Shown in pieces: positions 5,178 to 5,773 of a stretch of 5,773 nt of DNA. The stretch lies in the NCBI GenBank assembly GCA_023134215.1, contig JAGLUV010000111.1, positions 1 to 5,773 on the forward strand, read 5' to 3'. A model generated the notes under the pieces. The model did not search any database. It worked only from the letters and a program-made list of their open reading frames with translations, and was not told the DNA's origin. Within the stretch, counting starts at the first letter, position 1. Each line of letters opens with the position of its first letter. The position numbers and the translations under genes are program-made. Source of the stretch: Candidatus Thorarchaeota archaeon. GTDB taxonomy: Archaea; Asgardarchaeota; Thorarchaeia; Thorarchaeales; Thorarchaeaceae.

Positions 5178-5773
5178 TTGAGCCTGCTACGTAGAAGAAT
5201 AGCAACTGTTGCATTACTGACGATATTCGTCATCAGCGGTGTCGCGTTGACTATTCCTGAGTTGAATTCTTGGAATCCCACGACCTTGGCTCACAATACC
5301 CAACAGGACTACTCCTACGCGGAGTCGATGCTAAACGCCTCGATACCCTATGTTGATGTCCACTACGGCTCAGCTGACGGGATAATCGACCCAACAGAGT
5401 ACGCGTACAGTTACACAGACTCAGCCACTGGAGCTACCATTTACCTTGAGCACAACTCAACACACCTCTATGTCGGGCTCTCAGCTACCACTTCCGGCTG
5501 GATTGCGCTTGGCTGGCAGAACTACACCTCTGATTTCACAAGCAGCGGCCTCAATGGCAGTGACCTGATATTTGGTTGCGCCCCAGGTGAGCCGCATGCG
5601 GGCTATTCGAGAGTGACTAGCAATGATGTAGTCACGGTTCACTACAAGCTGTTTGACCGGAATGGAACCTTGATACAAGAGAACGATGCTCCTGGCGATG
5701 ATTCTACAACCCCGATAGGGGGCGAAGGGCTACTCCAGGGCTATATAGATGAAATAATCGGCATGAGAGTCGG
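5178..5773 (+). CDS. Exported DOMON-like surface protein, 3' partial
   Basis: The frame is open from TTG at 5178 to the window end, giving 198 residues of a longer protein. The start is set by an upstream in-frame stop and GGTGAT 5 bases before. Residues 1-26 form an export signal or membrane anchor: an arginine cluster (RRR, 5-7) followed by a hydrophobic run (8-26). Residues about 60-198 look like a DOMON or CBM9-like beta-sandwich: DGIIDPTEYA (67-76), TIYLEHNSTHLYVGLSA (87-103), GWIALGW (107-113) and NGSDLIFGC (126-134). Such domains bind haem or sugars; no ligand can be assigned here. Five N-glycosylation sequons occur (N53, N93, N115, N126, N162). The protein is expected outside the cytoplasm. 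The divergent neighbour probably starts N-glycan synthesis, so this may be a substrate of it. Full length, any C-terminal anchor and further domains are not visible. Confidence 0.8.
   Translation, partial: MSLLRRRIATVALLTIFVISGVALTIPELNSWNPTTLAHNTQQDYSYAESMLNASIPYVDVHYGSADGIIDPTEYAYSYTDSATGATIYLEHNSTHLYVGLSATTSGWIALGWQNYTSDFTSSGLNGSDLIFGCAPGEPHAGYSRVTSNDVVTVHYKLFDRNGTLIQENDAPGDDSTTPIGGEGLLQGYIDEIIGMRV

Noticed and set aside
1..5773. CRISPR arrays, insertion sequences, tRNA or rRNA genes, defence islands
   Set aside because: No direct-repeat arrays, transposase motifs, target duplications or structured RNA signatures were seen; about 97 percent of the window is accounted for by six genes.

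Overview
The window comes from an archaeon. It carries a RIO1-type kinase, a Dim2/Pno1-type double-KH protein, both subunits of DNA topoisomerase VI, a GPT-type lipid-linked GlcNAc-1-phosphate transferase and an exported DOMON-like protein. Ribosome binding sites match the archaeal 16S tail (GGTGA, GAGGTGG, GGAGAT, GGTGAT). The DOMON-like exported protein and the mid-range base composition would suit an Asgard (for example Thorarchaeia-like) or a euryarchaeal lineage; I cannot settle which by reading alone.

Bases 1-3956, plus strand, look like one informational operon. The RIO1 gene enters from the left edge, its true start lying outside the window. One base after its stop begins the KH gene. 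A 54-bp spacer leads to top6B, and top6A starts inside the last codons of top6B with a strong Shine-Dalgarno sequence. The first two products belong to small-subunit ribosome maturation; the last two form the A2B2 topoisomerase VI, the archaeal ancestor-type relative of the Spo11/TopoVIBL meiotic complex.

Bases 3953-4990, minus strand, encode a roughly ten-helix membrane enzyme of the UDP-GlcNAc:polyprenyl-phosphate GlcNAc-1-phosphate transferase family, the likely first step of N-glycan assembly. It converges on top6A, and the two stop codons share the four bases CTAG. It starts at a TTG codon.

Bases 4991-5177 are a divergent control region with a candidate promoter in each direction and a perfect 9-bp inverted repeat. 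From 5178 a second TTG-started gene runs off the right edge. It encodes an exported or anchored surface protein with a DOMON-like beta-sandwich and five N-glycosylation sequons, so it is a plausible substrate of the pathway started by its divergent neighbour.

I find no CRISPR array, transposon, tRNA or rRNA, and no wholly new system. The points worth a second look are mostly gene starts, gene junctions and the divergent control region.
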